From NCBI RefSeq assembly GCF_018905915.1, contig NZ_CP064782.1, positions 62,001 through 126,000 on the forward strand: DNA of 64,000 bases, written 5' to 3'. The stretch's first letter is position 1. Every line of letters starts with the position of its first letter. The notes under the pieces are model-generated. The model was not told the DNA's origin. It ran no database searches and saw only the letters and a program-made list of their open reading frames with translations. The translations under genes and the position numbers were made by a program. This document shows, one piece after another, positions 31,840 through 40,239 of this stretch. Origin of the DNA: Azospira inquinata (GTDB lineage: Bacteria > Pseudomonadota > Gammaproteobacteria > Burkholderiales > Rhodocyclaceae).

Positions 31840-32592
31840 CTAATGAAGACTGAAGACCACGGGCACCACCACCCAGGCGGCCACCCGGCGGCCATTCTCC
31901 ATGGCCGGGCTGAAACGCCATTTTTCCAGGGTATCCAGGGCCGCCTGATCCAGCAGGGGGGAGCCGGAGGAGCGGAACAGGCTGACCCCGGTTACTCGGC
32001 CCTCTTCGCTGATCAGCACCTTGAGCTTGACCTTGCCCTCCGTTCCTTCCCGTCGGGCCAGGGGCGGATAGGGGGGCACGGGGGCGGTCAGGGCGTAGGG
32101 TTGCTGGGTTTTGCCCCCCGTTCCGACGGAGCTGCCCCTTTGCCCGGTGTCCCCGGAACTAGGGCCCCCCTCCCCGGCCTCGGCCACGGGCGCCCCATGG
32201 CCCGACTCCGCCGTAGGGGCGGGCCCGGGGCGGGGAGCCGCCACCGTGCCCTGGGGGCTGGCGCTGGCATGGATCGGGGTAGGAAGGGGCGCCCGGGAGC
32301 GGGGAACCGGAATCGGCGGGGTATGGGGATGAAGGTGGGCAAGGGGCGCCTGAGCCCATCGGGGAAGGGGGTGAGCCGGAGGGGATACCTTAGCCGGGGC
32401 AGGCTCCCCGGCCGGAGCCTGGCCCAGGGCCACCTCAATGACGGGGATGGGCTTTAGCTGGGGAGGCTGGCCCCGCCAAGCCAGGGTCGCTCCCAGTAGC
32501 AGGCCATGGGCCAGCAAGGAGCCCCCCAGGGCCCAGGAAAAAGCCCAGGAATCCTCCGGGCTGGGTAGGGGACGGTAGATCAGGGTATCCAT
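31840..32592 (-). CDS. tonB: TonB energy-transducing protein
   Basis: A 250-residue TonB: N-terminal anchor (WALGGSLLAHGLLLGATLAW), a long proline-rich span (about 60-150), and the C-terminal TonB domain (YPPLARREGTEGKVKLKVLISEEGRVTGVSLFRSSGSPLLDQAALDTLEKWRFSPA). Start ATG 32592 with AAGGAG upstream. It is the third gene of the permease-ATPase-tonB transcript, so this locus carries its own complete TonB-ExbB-ExbD motor split over two sigma-54 transcripts. Confidence 0.9.
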   Translation of the reverse strand: MDTLIYRPLPSPEDSWAFSWALGGSLLAHGLLLGATLAWRGQPPQLKPIPVIEVALGQAPAGEPAPAKVSPPAHPLPRWAQAPLAHLHPHTPPIPVPRSRAPLPTPIHASASPQGTVAAPRPGPAPTAESGHGAPVAEAGEGGPSSGDTGQRGSSVGTGGKTQQPYALTAPVPPYPPLARREGTEGKVKLKVLISEEGRVTGVSLFRSSGSPLLDQAALDTLEKWRFSPAMENGRRVAAWVVVPVVFSLH

Positions 32593-32626
32593 GGGTTTTC
32601 TCCTTGCTGCCAAGCCCACCGGGCTT

Positions 32627-33415
32627 TCAGGCTTCTGCCACCAGAGGCACGCAAAAACGCCGGGCCGGGCCCGGCGGCTGATCCAGATCCAGAATGGCCG
32701 CCTCCACCCCGTAGGTTTCCCGCAGGTAGGGCGCCGTAATCACCTCCGCCGGGGTGCCCAGGGCGTAACGTCCGCCCCGCCCCAGCACCAGGGTGCGGGA
32801 GGCGTAAAGCAGGGCATGGTTGGGATGGTGGGTGGTCAGAATCACCCCCAGGCCCCGGTCCACCGTAAGGCGCCGGATGTGGCTCAGGACCCGGGTCTGG
32901 TTGCCGAAATCCAGATTGGAGGTGGGTTCATCCATGACCAGCAGCCGGGGTTCCTGGACCAGGGCCCGGGCAATGAGCACCAGCTGCCGTTCGCCGCCGC
33001 TGATTTCCGTGTAGGTGGCGTCCGCCAGATAGCCCATGTCGAACTGGGCCAGGGCGGCGGCGGCCCGTTCCATATCTTCCCGGGAGGGGGCGGCGAAGGG
33101 GCCCAAATGGGCCACCCGGCCCATGGCCACCACATCCAGCACCTTGAAGGGAAAGGGCGGGGTATGGGCCTGGGGCACATAGCCCACCTGGCGGGCAAAG
33201 CGCTGGCGGGACCAGCGGCTGACGGATTCCCCCTCCAGAAACACACCGCCTCCCAAGGGCCGGAGCAGCCCCAGTACGGTTTTGAACAGGGTGGTTTTGC
33301 CCACCCCATTGGGGCCCAGGAGGCAGAGCAGTTCCCCGCCCTGGAGGGAAAAGGACAGGGGGCCCAGTACGGGCGTCCCGCCGTAGCCGCATTCCAAATT
33401 CCACACATCCAGCAT
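32627..33415 (-). CDS. ABC transporter ATPase (FecE/BtuD type)
   Basis: A 262-residue ATPase: Walker A GPNGVGKTT, signature EISGGERQLVLIARAL, Walker B RLLVMDEPTSNLD and the H-loop VILTTHHPNH. Start ATG 33415 with AGGAGG just upstream, overlapping the end region of the permease gene. It powers import through the FecCD-type permease. Confidence 0.92.
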   Translation of the reverse strand: MLDVWNLECGYGGTPVLGPLSFSLQGGELLCLLGPNGVGKTTLFKTVLGLLRPLGGGVFLEGESVSRWSRQRFARQVGYVPQAHTPPFPFKVLDVVAMGRVAHLGPFAAPSREDMERAAAALAQFDMGYLADATYTEISGGERQLVLIARALVQEPRLLVMDEPTSNLDFGNQTRVLSHIRRLTVDRGLGVILTTHHPNHALLYASRTLVLGRGGRYALGTPAEVITAPYLRETYGVEAAILDLDQPPGPARRFCVPLVAEA

Positions 33416-33423
33416 AGGACCTC

Positions 33424-34497
33424 CTAAGCCCAACCCCGCCGGGTATGGACGAGCAGGTAGAGAAAGAAGGGGGCGCCGATGATGGCGGTAATAATGCCCA
33501 GGGGCACTTCCACGGGAAACAGGCTGCGGGCCAGATCATCCACCAGCAGCAGGAACAGGGCCCCCATCACCGTGGCCACGGGCATCAGAATGCGGTAATT
33601 GGGCCCCACCAGCAGGCGGCTCAGATGGGGCACCACCAGGCCCACCAGGCCGATGACCCCGCTGATGGCCACAGCGGTGGCGGTCATCAGGGTGGCGCAG
33701 AAAATCACCAGCCAGCGCAGGCGCCCCGTATTCACCCCCAGGGCCCGGGCCTCCTCATCCCCGAAGGCGAGCACATTGAGGCGCCAACGCAGGGCCAGGA
33801 GCACCGCCAGCCCCAGGCCGAAGGGCACGGCGGCCACGGTCAGATCGTCCCGGGTCACGGCGGCCAGACTGCCCATGAGCCAGTAGGTAATGGTGGGCAG
33901 GGTGTTGTAGGGATCGGCCACAAATTTGATCAGGGAAACAAAGGCGGTAAATAAGGTGGCCATGATGACCCCGGCCAGAATCATTACCAGCACCGGCTCC
34001 CCCCGCCGCCCCAGCACCGCCCCCACCCCGTAGGTGCAAGCCACGGCCAGCAGGCCGAAGGCAAAGGCGGTGAGCTGCAAGCCCACGCTGTTGAACGCCA
34101 GGAGAATGGCCAGGGCGGCGCCAAAGCTGGCCCCGGCGGAAACCCCCAGAATGCCCGGGGACACCAGGGGATTGCGGAACAGGCCCTGGTAGGCGGCCCC
34201 GGAGGCGGAGAGAGCTGCCCCCACCAGCATGGCGGCGAGAATGCGGGGCAGGCGAATGGAGAACATCACCGTGCCCATTTCCCCCGCCCCCTCTCCTCCC
34301 GCCCCGCTCCACCAGGGAAAGAGGAGCTGGCCGACCCGGGCCAGGGGAATGGGATAGCGGCCCACGGCAAAGGAAAGGACAAAGGCCAGGGCCAGGAGTC
34401 CCAGCAGCAGGCCCAGACGCCAGCCATCTCCTAGGACCGGACGGGGGCGGGCAGGAGCCAGCTTGCCCAGGGTGGAACAGGAGGCGGATGCAGTCAT
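33424..34497 (-). CDS. FecCD-family metallophore permease
   Basis: A 357-residue type II ABC importer permease with about ten membrane helices, including the family motifs LRLPRILAAMLVGAALSASGAAYQGLFRNPLVSPGILGVSAGASFGAALAI (visible as IRLPRILAAMLVG) and VAISGVIGLVGLVVPHLSRLLVGPNYR. The same family includes importers of siderophores, cobalamin, haem and molybdate. It heads the permease-ATPase-tonB operon, with a sigma-54 promoter about 50 bp upstream. Confidence 0.9.
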   Translation of the reverse strand: MTASASCSTLGKLAPARPRPVLGDGWRLGLLLGLLALAFVLSFAVGRYPIPLARVGQLLFPWWSGAGGEGAGEMGTVMFSIRLPRILAAMLVGAALSASGAAYQGLFRNPLVSPGILGVSAGASFGAALAILLAFNSVGLQLTAFAFGLLAVACTYGVGAVLGRRGEPVLVMILAGVIMATLFTAFVSLIKFVADPYNTLPTITYWLMGSLAAVTRDDLTVAAVPFGLGLAVLLALRWRLNVLAFGDEEARALGVNTGRLRWLVIFCATLMTATAVAISGVIGLVGLVVPHLSRLLVGPNYRILMPVATVMGALFLLLVDDLARSLFPVEVPLGIITAIIGAPFFLYLLVHTRRGWA

Positions 34498-34547
34498 GGG
34501 GATTCCCGGAAAATCCGGCCTCAGCCAGGCCGGTGTCCCTCCCCTAC

Positions 34548-34564
34548 CGCAAGCTTCATACCAT
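34548..34564 (-). promoter_or_regulatory. Sigma-54 promoter of the permease-ATPase-tonB operon
   Basis: Minus strand ATGGTATGAAGCTTGCG: GG-N10-GC with a full TTGC -12 box and a TGGTAT variant of the -24 box. Confidence 0.8.
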
Positions 34565-34618
34565 CCGCCCTACCCCGCCATTTTCCGCCTGGGACGGGCT
34601 TCTCCGGAAAAAAAGGGG

Positions 34619-34663
34619 GGACCGGGACGTACAAAGGGGCGGGATGGGTGTACCAAAACGCAC
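34619..34663. promoter_or_regulatory. VnfA-type activator sites upstream of the permease operon
   Basis: GGAC-CGGGAC-GTAC (34619-34632) and GTAC-CAAAAC-GCAC (34650-34663), 31 bp apart and 55-115 bp upstream of the sigma-54 promoter. They sit between this operon and the divergent hemerythrin gene. Nothing else is recognised in the 34498-34880 gap apart from the weak promoter listed next. Confidence 0.6.
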
Positions 34664-34827
34664 AATGGCCGGGGAGCGGAGGCTTCCGGAGACTTCTCTT
34701 CCCAGGGGCGACTTGGTCGGAAAGGGAGGCCTTTTATGAAACCCAAACCAATGATTTTTAACTTATTTTTATAGCAAGGCAGAGGCCAAAGGGGAGAATT
34801 TCAGCCCATTGGCATCCAGCCCAGCCA

Positions 34828-34845
34828 CCAGCACGGAAATTGCAT
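34828..34845 (+). promoter_or_regulatory. Weak sigma-54-like element before hemerythrin
   Basis: Plus strand CAGCACGGAAATTGCAT has a perfect -12 (TTGCAT) and the right spacing, but AG instead of GG in the -24 box. It is 36 bp upstream of the hemerythrin ATG, so uncertain. Confidence 0.35.
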
Positions 34846-34880
34846 AGCCGGAAAGGTCCAAGACCCTCCTATTTTTTCCC

Positions 34881-35336
34881 ATGACCGAATATTTCCCCTG
34901 GAGTGCCGATATTTCCGTCGGCATTGAAGAAATCGACGCCCAGCACAAGGTGCTCATCCACATCATTAACGGCATCTACCAAGCCATTGTGACCCAGGCC
35001 CCCCGCCAGACGACCGGCGCATTACTGGAAGAATTGGTGCAATACACCCACGTCCATTTTGCCGTGGAGGAAAGCCTGTTCCGAATTACGGATTACCCAG
35101 CCTACGAGGGTCACAAGGCCATCCACGATCAGTTAAAACACCAGGTAGAGGATATCCGGGCCAAGTTCCAGCGGGGGGAAATCGTGGCCGATCTAGCCCT
35201 CATGGATTTTCTCAAGCAATGGCTGGAACACCATATCAAGGGGGAAGATAAAACCTATGTCCCCCACCTGCTCCAGGCCGGTTTGGCAAAAAAATGGGCT
35301 AAAACTTCCTGGATCGGCAAAATCTGGGGCAAATAA
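34881..35336 (+). CDS. Bacteriohemerythrin
   Basis: A 151-residue single-domain hemerythrin with the di-iron ligands His22, His59 and Glu63 (HFAVEE), His78, His82, His118 and Asp123 all in place. The start is MTEYFPWSADISVGIEEIDAQH. It binds O2 reversibly in the cytoplasm; in methanotrophs and diazotrophs such proteins carry or buffer oxygen. Divergent from the metal-import operon and next to the five-gene operon, it may protect nitrogenase from oxygen (inference). There is no signal peptide or fused receptor domain. Confidence 0.9.
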   Translation: MTEYFPWSADISVGIEEIDAQHKVLIHIINGIYQAIVTQAPRQTTGALLEELVQYTHVHFAVEESLFRITDYPAYEGHKAIHDQLKHQVEDIRAKFQRGEIVADLALMDFLKQWLEHHIKGEDKTYVPHLLQAGLAKKWAKTSWIGKIWGK

Positions 35337-35386
35337 CCAACAGGTAATGCCCGCCCCCAAGGCACCGGAACCGCCGTTGAGGCCCC

Positions 35387-36523
35387 CTAGAAGGGGCAAG
35401 GCTGGGCAGTCAGCTCCTTGGCCGCCTGGGGTCGGGGTAAGGGGGCCGCCAGCCCCCCATCCACGTACATCCGGCCTGTGTGTGCATAGGCCACCAGCAG
35501 GTCATGGGCCGGGGTGCGGCCCTGGGCCAGGTATTCGGCCAGGGGGTCCAGGGCGTGGGCATCCGCCAGCCCATGCCGCACCAGGGCCCGCCCCGCCCGG
35601 GCCAGAACCAGGGCGGCGCCGTGGGCAATACGGGACTCGGCAAAGCCCCGGGTGGCGGCCAGCTGATGCAGGGCCTTGTCCGGGGTATCCGCCTGACCCA
35701 CCAAATCCTCCGCCAGACAGACCCCAGCCACCAGATGGCAACAGGCTTCCAGAAGGGTCAGGTCGGTGAAGGCGTCGTAGGCCTTGAATTCGATGCGCCC
35801 CTCCTCCGAAGGCAGGCGGGCGGCCCCCATGAGGGGGGAGAGGCGCCGATCCGCCGCCGAGCCGAAGCATTTGGCCGAGGGGCGGCGCCAGGTGCGCTCA
35901 AAGGTGCGCTTGGAAAGGCCCTCCCAGGGTTTGCCCGCGTAAAAAGGGGAACTGAAGCTGAAGGGCACCATGAAGGGGCTGTAGAAGGTCAGGCGCCGGG
36001 TGGCGGCGAGACAGCGCCCGCCGTCCCAGTCGGGAAAGGAGACATTGATGTCCGGCCCGTAGCTTAAGGTGGACACCCCGGCTGCCCCGTATTCTGGGTG
36101 GGCGTCCCGGCAGGCCCGCTCCCAGGCATTCAGAGGGGGCGAAAATTCGTAGCGGGGCGTCACCGGATTAAAACCCACCAGGCTCAAATGCAAATCCCGC
36201 TGGGCCAGCCGGGCGGCCAGTTCGGCCTGGATGTCCAACAGGCAGGCGCTGGCCGCTGCCACGGAAGATCGGGGCGGGGTGCGGATTTCCACCCCCTTCA
36301 CGGCCAGGCGGGAAAAATTGCCCGCCCCGTCAAAACGCTCATCCCCTTCCAGATACCAGTAGCCCGCTTTAATGCCCAGGTCCCCGGTGGCCAGGGAAGG
36401 ATCGTCCCGCCCCGGCTTATGGGCGAGAAAATCCTCCAGGTCAGGAAAATCCAGGTTGGTGAAATCCCGGATGCGCCCGTCTCCGTCGTGGAGCAGGTAT
36501 TCAAACTCGATCCCCAGTTTCAT
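35387..36523 (-). CDS. GCS2-family glutamate-cysteine ligase-like protein
   Basis: A 378-residue carboxylate-amine ligase (GCS2 family). The N-terminus KLGIEFEYLLHDGDG holds the catalytic EFE motif, with GVEIRTPPRSSVAAASACLLDIQAEL, SYGPDINVSFPDWDG and EGRIEFKAYDAFTDLTLLEAC further on. Such enzymes join an amine or cysteine to a glutamate side chain using ATP. Start ATG 36523 with AAGGAGA upstream. Last of five genes. Its substrate in this context is unknown; a gamma-glutamyl thiol or ligand for metal handling is one possibility. The C-terminus (LTAQPCPF) is slightly extended. Confidence 0.75.
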   Translation of the reverse strand: MKLGIEFEYLLHDGDGRIRDFTNLDFPDLEDFLAHKPGRDDPSLATGDLGIKAGYWYLEGDERFDGAGNFSRLAVKGVEIRTPPRSSVAAASACLLDIQAELAARLAQRDLHLSLVGFNPVTPRYEFSPPLNAWERACRDAHPEYGAAGVSTLSYGPDINVSFPDWDGGRCLAATRRLTFYSPFMVPFSFSSPFYAGKPWEGLSKRTFERTWRRPSAKCFGSAADRRLSPLMGAARLPSEEGRIEFKAYDAFTDLTLLEACCHLVAGVCLAEDLVGQADTPDKALHQLAATRGFAESRIAHGAALVLARAGRALVRHGLADAHALDPLAEYLAQGRTPAHDLLVAYAHTGRMYVDGGLAAPLPRPQAAKELTAQPCPF

Positions 36524-36553
36524 GGAAATCTCCTTCCTATAGACCGGTGGTGC

Positions 36554-37300
36554 TCATAGCCAGGTGACAAAATCCCCGGGGGCCGGGTCTGGCACCGGGG
36601 TCGGCTCCCCCGGGGCGGGCAGGGAAGACGGGGTGCCCACATAGAGAAAGCCCACCAGCCGCTCCCCCTCCCCCAGCCCCAATTCCCGATAAAGCTCCGG
36701 AGCCTCCATAAACCAGCCGGAACGCCAGACGGCGCCAAAGCCCAGGGCCCGGGCCGCCAGTTCCAGGGCGAAAACGGTGCACACCGCCGCATAACGCTGA
36801 TCCGTTTCCGGCACCAGCTTGTGGGGCCGATGCACGGCCACCACCCCGATCACCAGGGGCGCCCGGTGGGGCATGGCGGGGGCCCGCTGAATCAGCCGTT
36901 CAGACTGGCCACCGGCCACGGCCGCCCGGGCCATGGCCTGGCCCAGCCGGTCCAACCCCGCCCCCTGGGCGAGAAGAAAGCGATAGGGCCGCAGATGGCG
37001 GAAATCCGGCACCCGCAGGGCAGCCCGCAGCATCTGAGTCAGCTGGCATTCATCCGGCCCTGGGGCCACCAGACTGTGGTGGGAACGGCGCTGGAGCAGC
37101 AGGTCCAGCCCGGCCGGATTGGGGGTAATTTCCGGGGGCGCCGCCCTGTCGCTAGGCACCCTTGCCGCTTGTCCCCGGCTGGCTGAGGGGGGTAACACTT
37201 CCCCCCTTTCCACTTGCGCCCGACCCCCTGAAACTCCCGGATTCTCCACCCCTTCCACCTCTGCCGCCCTTGCCCCTGGGGCCCCGCCTACACCGGCCAT
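36554..37300 (-). CDS. Nitroreductase-family FMN protein
   Basis: A 248-residue nitroreductase-fold protein. The first ~55 residues are low-complexity (Ala/Gly/Glu/Pro); the fold starts at LLLQRRSHHSLVAPGPDECQLTQMLRAALRVPDFRHLRPYRFLLAQG and ends with ALGFGAVWRSGWFMEAPELYRELGLGEGERLVGFLYVG. It resembles the YdjA-like subgroup. The ATG overlaps the preceding ATPase gene by 13 bp. Expected to use flavin for two-electron reductions. In this operon it might reduce a metal or thiol substrate; that is inference. Confidence 0.75.
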   Translation of the reverse strand: MAGVGGAPGARAAEVEGVENPGVSGGRAQVERGEVLPPSASRGQAARVPSDRAAPPEITPNPAGLDLLLQRRSHHSLVAPGPDECQLTQMLRAALRVPDFRHLRPYRFLLAQGAGLDRLGQAMARAAVAGGQSERLIQRAPAMPHRAPLVIGVVAVHRPHKLVPETDQRYAAVCTVFALELAARALGFGAVWRSGWFMEAPELYRELGLGEGERLVGFLYVGTPSSLPAPGEPTPVPDPAPGDFVTWL

Positions 37301-38310
37301 AAACCCGTCTCCTCAATCCGCAGTCCCCGCCGCAGCCGGTCCCGGATGTCCATCATGGCTTCATCCAGCTTTTCGATCCGCACCAGGTTTTTTCGTTCCT
37401 CCGGGCTGGTGGTCAGAATGTCCGCGATGCCTCCGTTGCGGATCACGATGCGCTGCTTGCCCCGCAGGGCCAGGAGGGGGTCGTGGGTGGAAATAAAGAC
37501 AATCTTTTCCCCCGTTACCAGGAGTTCCAGGGCCCGCTTCCGATCCACCCCGGCGTTTTCGATTTCGTCGATGAGCACAACGGGAGAGGCGCTCAGAAGG
37601 GCCACATCCGCAATCATCAGGGCCCGGGTCTGGCCCCCGGAGAGCTGGGTGACAGAGACTCGGGGGGAAAACTTTTCCCCGGTGAGCTGATTGGCGCAGT
37701 CGATCACCCGAGCCGCCAGGGCTTCCGGCTCCGGCACCATGCGGCAGCGGGCGTGCATAGTGATGAAATCATCCACCTTCAAATCCACCACGAAATTCAT
37801 GTTCTGGGAAAGCTGGGCCACCAGTTTCCGGTCCAGGGAAAAGCGGGCCTCCGGGGTGGGGGGCTGGCCGTTAATGAGGATAGTGCGCCCAGTGGGGGTA
37901 TCCCCCTGGGCCAGACATTCGATGTCCCCCAGCAGACGGCTCTTGCCCGAGCCAGTGGGGCCGACGATGCATACCACGTCCCCCGCCTTGACGGTAAGAC
38001 GGCGCTCCTCCGGCCGTCCCTGCTTGTCCCGGCCGCCGACCAGAGTCAGTTCGGCCACCGTTTCCCAGCGCCCCGCCTGACGGGCCAGGGTGGCCACCTG
38101 GTCGATGAGGCGCCCCATGTGGGCCAGCATCTGCTCCCGCTCCATGCCCGCGTCGGACACATCCTCATCGCTCAGGGCCGCCAGCCAATCCCCCACCCGT
38201 CCCCGGAAGGGCACCCGGTTCAAGCCCACGGAGGCGAGAAACTCGGCCACACAGGGCTCCTGGCACACCAGGGTTTCCAGGGGCTGCACCGCCAATTGAT
38301 CCAGTTCCAT
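37288..38310 (-). CDS. Soluble ABC-type ATPase with N-terminal helical domain
   Basis: A 340-residue ATP-binding cassette protein with no membrane partner nearby. The N-terminal ~90 residues (QPLETLVCQEPCVAEFLASVGLNRVPFRGRVGDWLAAL) look like a DUF1858-type helical module. The cassette has Walker A VGPTGSGKS, signature TQLSGGQTRALMIADVALL, Walker B VVLIDEIENAG and STHD. IDEIENAG is unlike transport ATPases, which carry LLDEP. The ATG follows the GTPase stop by one base. It may drive a conformational step for a metal chaperone rather than transport. Confidence 0.72.
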   Translation of the reverse strand: MELDQLAVQPLETLVCQEPCVAEFLASVGLNRVPFRGRVGDWLAALSDEDVSDAGMEREQMLAHMGRLIDQVATLARQAGRWETVAELTLVGGRDKQGRPEERRLTVKAGDVVCIVGPTGSGKSRLLGDIECLAQGDTPTGRTILINGQPPTPEARFSLDRKLVAQLSQNMNFVVDLKVDDFITMHARCRMVPEPEALAARVIDCANQLTGEKFSPRVSVTQLSGGQTRALMIADVALLSASPVVLIDEIENAGVDRKRALELLVTGEKIVFISTHDPLLALRGKQRIVIRNGGIADILTTSPEERKNLVRIEKLDEAMMDIRDRLRRGLRIEETGLWPV

Positions 38311-38311
38311 C

Positions 38312-39010
38312 TCAAGCTCCCGCCGGGGCGAAGACCATGTGCTTCACATTGCCCCGCTTATGGGTTTCGCCGATGGCCGTTTCCCCCACGCAGTAGGGGC
38401 AAACGGCGGAAGGCATGGGAAAGCGCAGCCGGGCCCCTTCCAGGGTGGCGGTCTCCGGGGCCTGGCCCAGGTGGTAAGCCACTTCCATGGCCCCCTGGCC
38501 GGTGATGCCGTTGCAGAACATGGCCCGGGCCCGGGGATTGGCCAGGCGCACGTGGTAGGCGAACACCTCCCGCTCCACCTGGGAAACGATATCCCCCTTG
38601 GTAATTACCACCAGATCCGCCAGACGCAGCATGGGACCGATTTTCCGGGGGGTATGGACCCCGGCCAGGGCATCCACCACACACAGGGCCAACACCCCCT
38701 CAATGTGGGGGGAACAGCGGTTGCAGAGGCCGGCGGATTCGGTCATGAGCACGTCAAAGCCCTGCTCCAAACCCCAGGCCAGGCAGGCATCCACATTGGT
38801 AATGAAGTAATGGTCCGGGCAAAGGCCCCCGGCCAGACCCACCTGGACCGGAATGCCGGCCTGGCGGTAAAGCTCGTCATCCCGGGTGGACAGGGCATCG
38901 AATTTCACCACCCCCACCTTCTGGCCCTGGCGCCCCAATTCCTCCGCCACCCGGAGCATGACCGAGGTTTTGCCCACGGAAGGGGAACCGGCCACCGTCA
39001 TTACACGCAT
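38312..39010 (-). CDS. HypB/UreG-like metallochaperone GTPase
   Basis: A 232-residue G3E-class P-loop protein: Walker A GSPSVGKT (8-15), VVKFDALSTRDDELY switch region, FDVLMTESAGLCNRCSPH with Cys96-x2-Cys99, and ITKGD (136-140) as the guanine-recognition motif. A second CxxC (CPYC, 204-207) lies near the C-terminus. HypB and UreG load nickel with related folds; the extra cysteines suggest metal binding. Start ATG 39010 behind a perfect AGGAGG; it overlaps the previous gene by 10 bp. Confidence 0.78.
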   Translation of the reverse strand: MRVMTVAGSPSVGKTSVMLRVAEELGRQGQKVGVVKFDALSTRDDELYRQAGIPVQVGLAGGLCPDHYFITNVDACLAWGLEQGFDVLMTESAGLCNRCSPHIEGVLALCVVDALAGVHTPRKIGPMLRLADLVVITKGDIVSQVEREVFAYHVRLANPRARAMFCNGITGQGAMEVAYHLGQAPETATLEGARLRFPMPSAVCPYCVGETAIGETHKRGNVKHMVFAPAGA

Positions 39011-40155
39011 GGTTGCACCTCCTGGGGTTGCCGGGCTCGAGGGGGAGAGGCGGGGACGGGGCATGTTTTCCCGCCCACCCCTTGGGGAAATGGGCTCTGC
39101 CCCCCGAACATCGCCGCCTCCTGACGCCGCCCCCAGGCCCGGAAAAACCGTTCCCCGGCGGCTTTGCCGTAGGCGGCCAGATCATGGCTGCGGACAAAAT
39201 CCCAGCCCGGCCAGCGCAGCCGGGCACCCTCGGGCAATCCGGCGTAAGCGGCGGCTGACGCCGGATAACAATTACGCCCCAGCTCCCGCCCCAGGGCGGC
39301 GCCGGTCAGATAGTGGTGGAGGGGCGCCAGCCGCCCTTCCGCCCCGGGCTGGACCATGTAGCCGATGGGCATGGCCAGGGCCCCATCCTCGGGCCAGACC
39401 ACCTGGGCCCGCTGCCGGTGGGGGCAGAGTTCCGCCTGGAGCCAGGGCATGATGGTGATAGCCCCGGTTTCCTCGCTACTGGAGCCCACCCGCTTGGCGC
39501 TGCGGATATTGTGGAGCAGGTGTTTGACGTTGCCCCCAAAGGCATCCAGGGCATTGAAACCGAAAGCCTGGGCCAGGAAGAGCAACAAATAGGTGTTGAA
39601 ATCCCGGTAAGGCCCCTGGTCCCGGGGGCGCCAGCCGCCAAACACGATGGCGTCTTCGTAGCAGGGTTCCAGCAGATCGGCCCAAACCCGGGGCACGGGC
39701 CGACCGCCGAGCTTATGCTGATCCACCAGAAACACCTGGGGCACCAGGGAAAAGAGCCGGAATACCCTTTCCGGATCAGGCAGCCCGGCGGCCAAGCAGG
39801 CAGGATGCTGGGGCGGCAGGGGGCCCCAAGCCCCCGGCCCGGGGGCGTAATGGGCCATCAAGGCCGGATTCAGCACATCCGGCCCCCAGGGGCTCACCAG
39901 CATGGCGGGCAATTCCTCCGCCCCCCGGGCGTCCGCCAGGCGGTTAAAAAGCCCGTACCACTGACCACCGGAGAGAAAGGCACAGTTGAGAGCCGGGCCG
40001 CCCCCCTGGCGGACGTCCTTCACCACCCCATCCAGGCCCGCTTTGAAATGGCGCCGCAGGGGCAAGGGCATGCGGCCAAGAAAATCCAGATCCCCCAGGG
40101 ACGCCCCTTGCCAGGGTGTGGATAGCGACATCAGGGGTTGCAATTGCCCGTTCAT
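39001..40155 (-). CDS. Binding-protein-like protein without signal peptide
   Basis: A 384-residue protein resembling iron-type ABC binding proteins (ETGAITIMPWLQAELCPHRQRAQVVWPEDGALAMPIGYMV; FGFNALDAFGGNVKHLLHNIRSAKRVGSSSEETGA). It begins MNGQLQPLMSLSTPW with no export signal, so it is probably cytoplasmic. There is no permease next to it. Start ATG 40155 with GGAGGAA upstream; an ATG 15 bp earlier lies inside that site. First of five tightly packed genes behind VnfA-type sites. It could bind a metal or metal complex for the GTPase that follows. Confidence 0.65.
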   Translation of the reverse strand: MNGQLQPLMSLSTPWQGASLGDLDFLGRMPLPLRRHFKAGLDGVVKDVRQGGGPALNCAFLSGGQWYGLFNRLADARGAEELPAMLVSPWGPDVLNPALMAHYAPGPGAWGPLPPQHPACLAAGLPDPERVFRLFSLVPQVFLVDQHKLGGRPVPRVWADLLEPCYEDAIVFGGWRPRDQGPYRDFNTYLLLFLAQAFGFNALDAFGGNVKHLLHNIRSAKRVGSSSEETGAITIMPWLQAELCPHRQRAQVVWPEDGALAMPIGYMVQPGAEGRLAPLHHYLTGAALGRELGRNCYPASAAAYAGLPEGARLRWPGWDFVRSHDLAAYGKAAGERFFRAWGRRQEAAMFGGQSPFPQGVGGKTCPVPASPPRARQPQEVQPCV

Positions 40156-40223
40156 CCCAATTTCCTCCATTCGCCTCCCCCGCCCCCAGCACCGGCTGGG
40201 ACGGGAGAGCGCTAACCTTCCCT

Positions 40224-40239
40224 AGCCAATTCAATGCCA
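40224..40239 (-). promoter_or_regulatory. Candidate sigma-54 promoter of the five-gene operon
   Basis: Minus strand TGGCATTGAATTGGCT keeps GG-N10-GC and a good -24 box, but the -12 box is TGGC rather than TTGC. About 70 bp upstream of the ATG at 40155. Confidence 0.45.
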
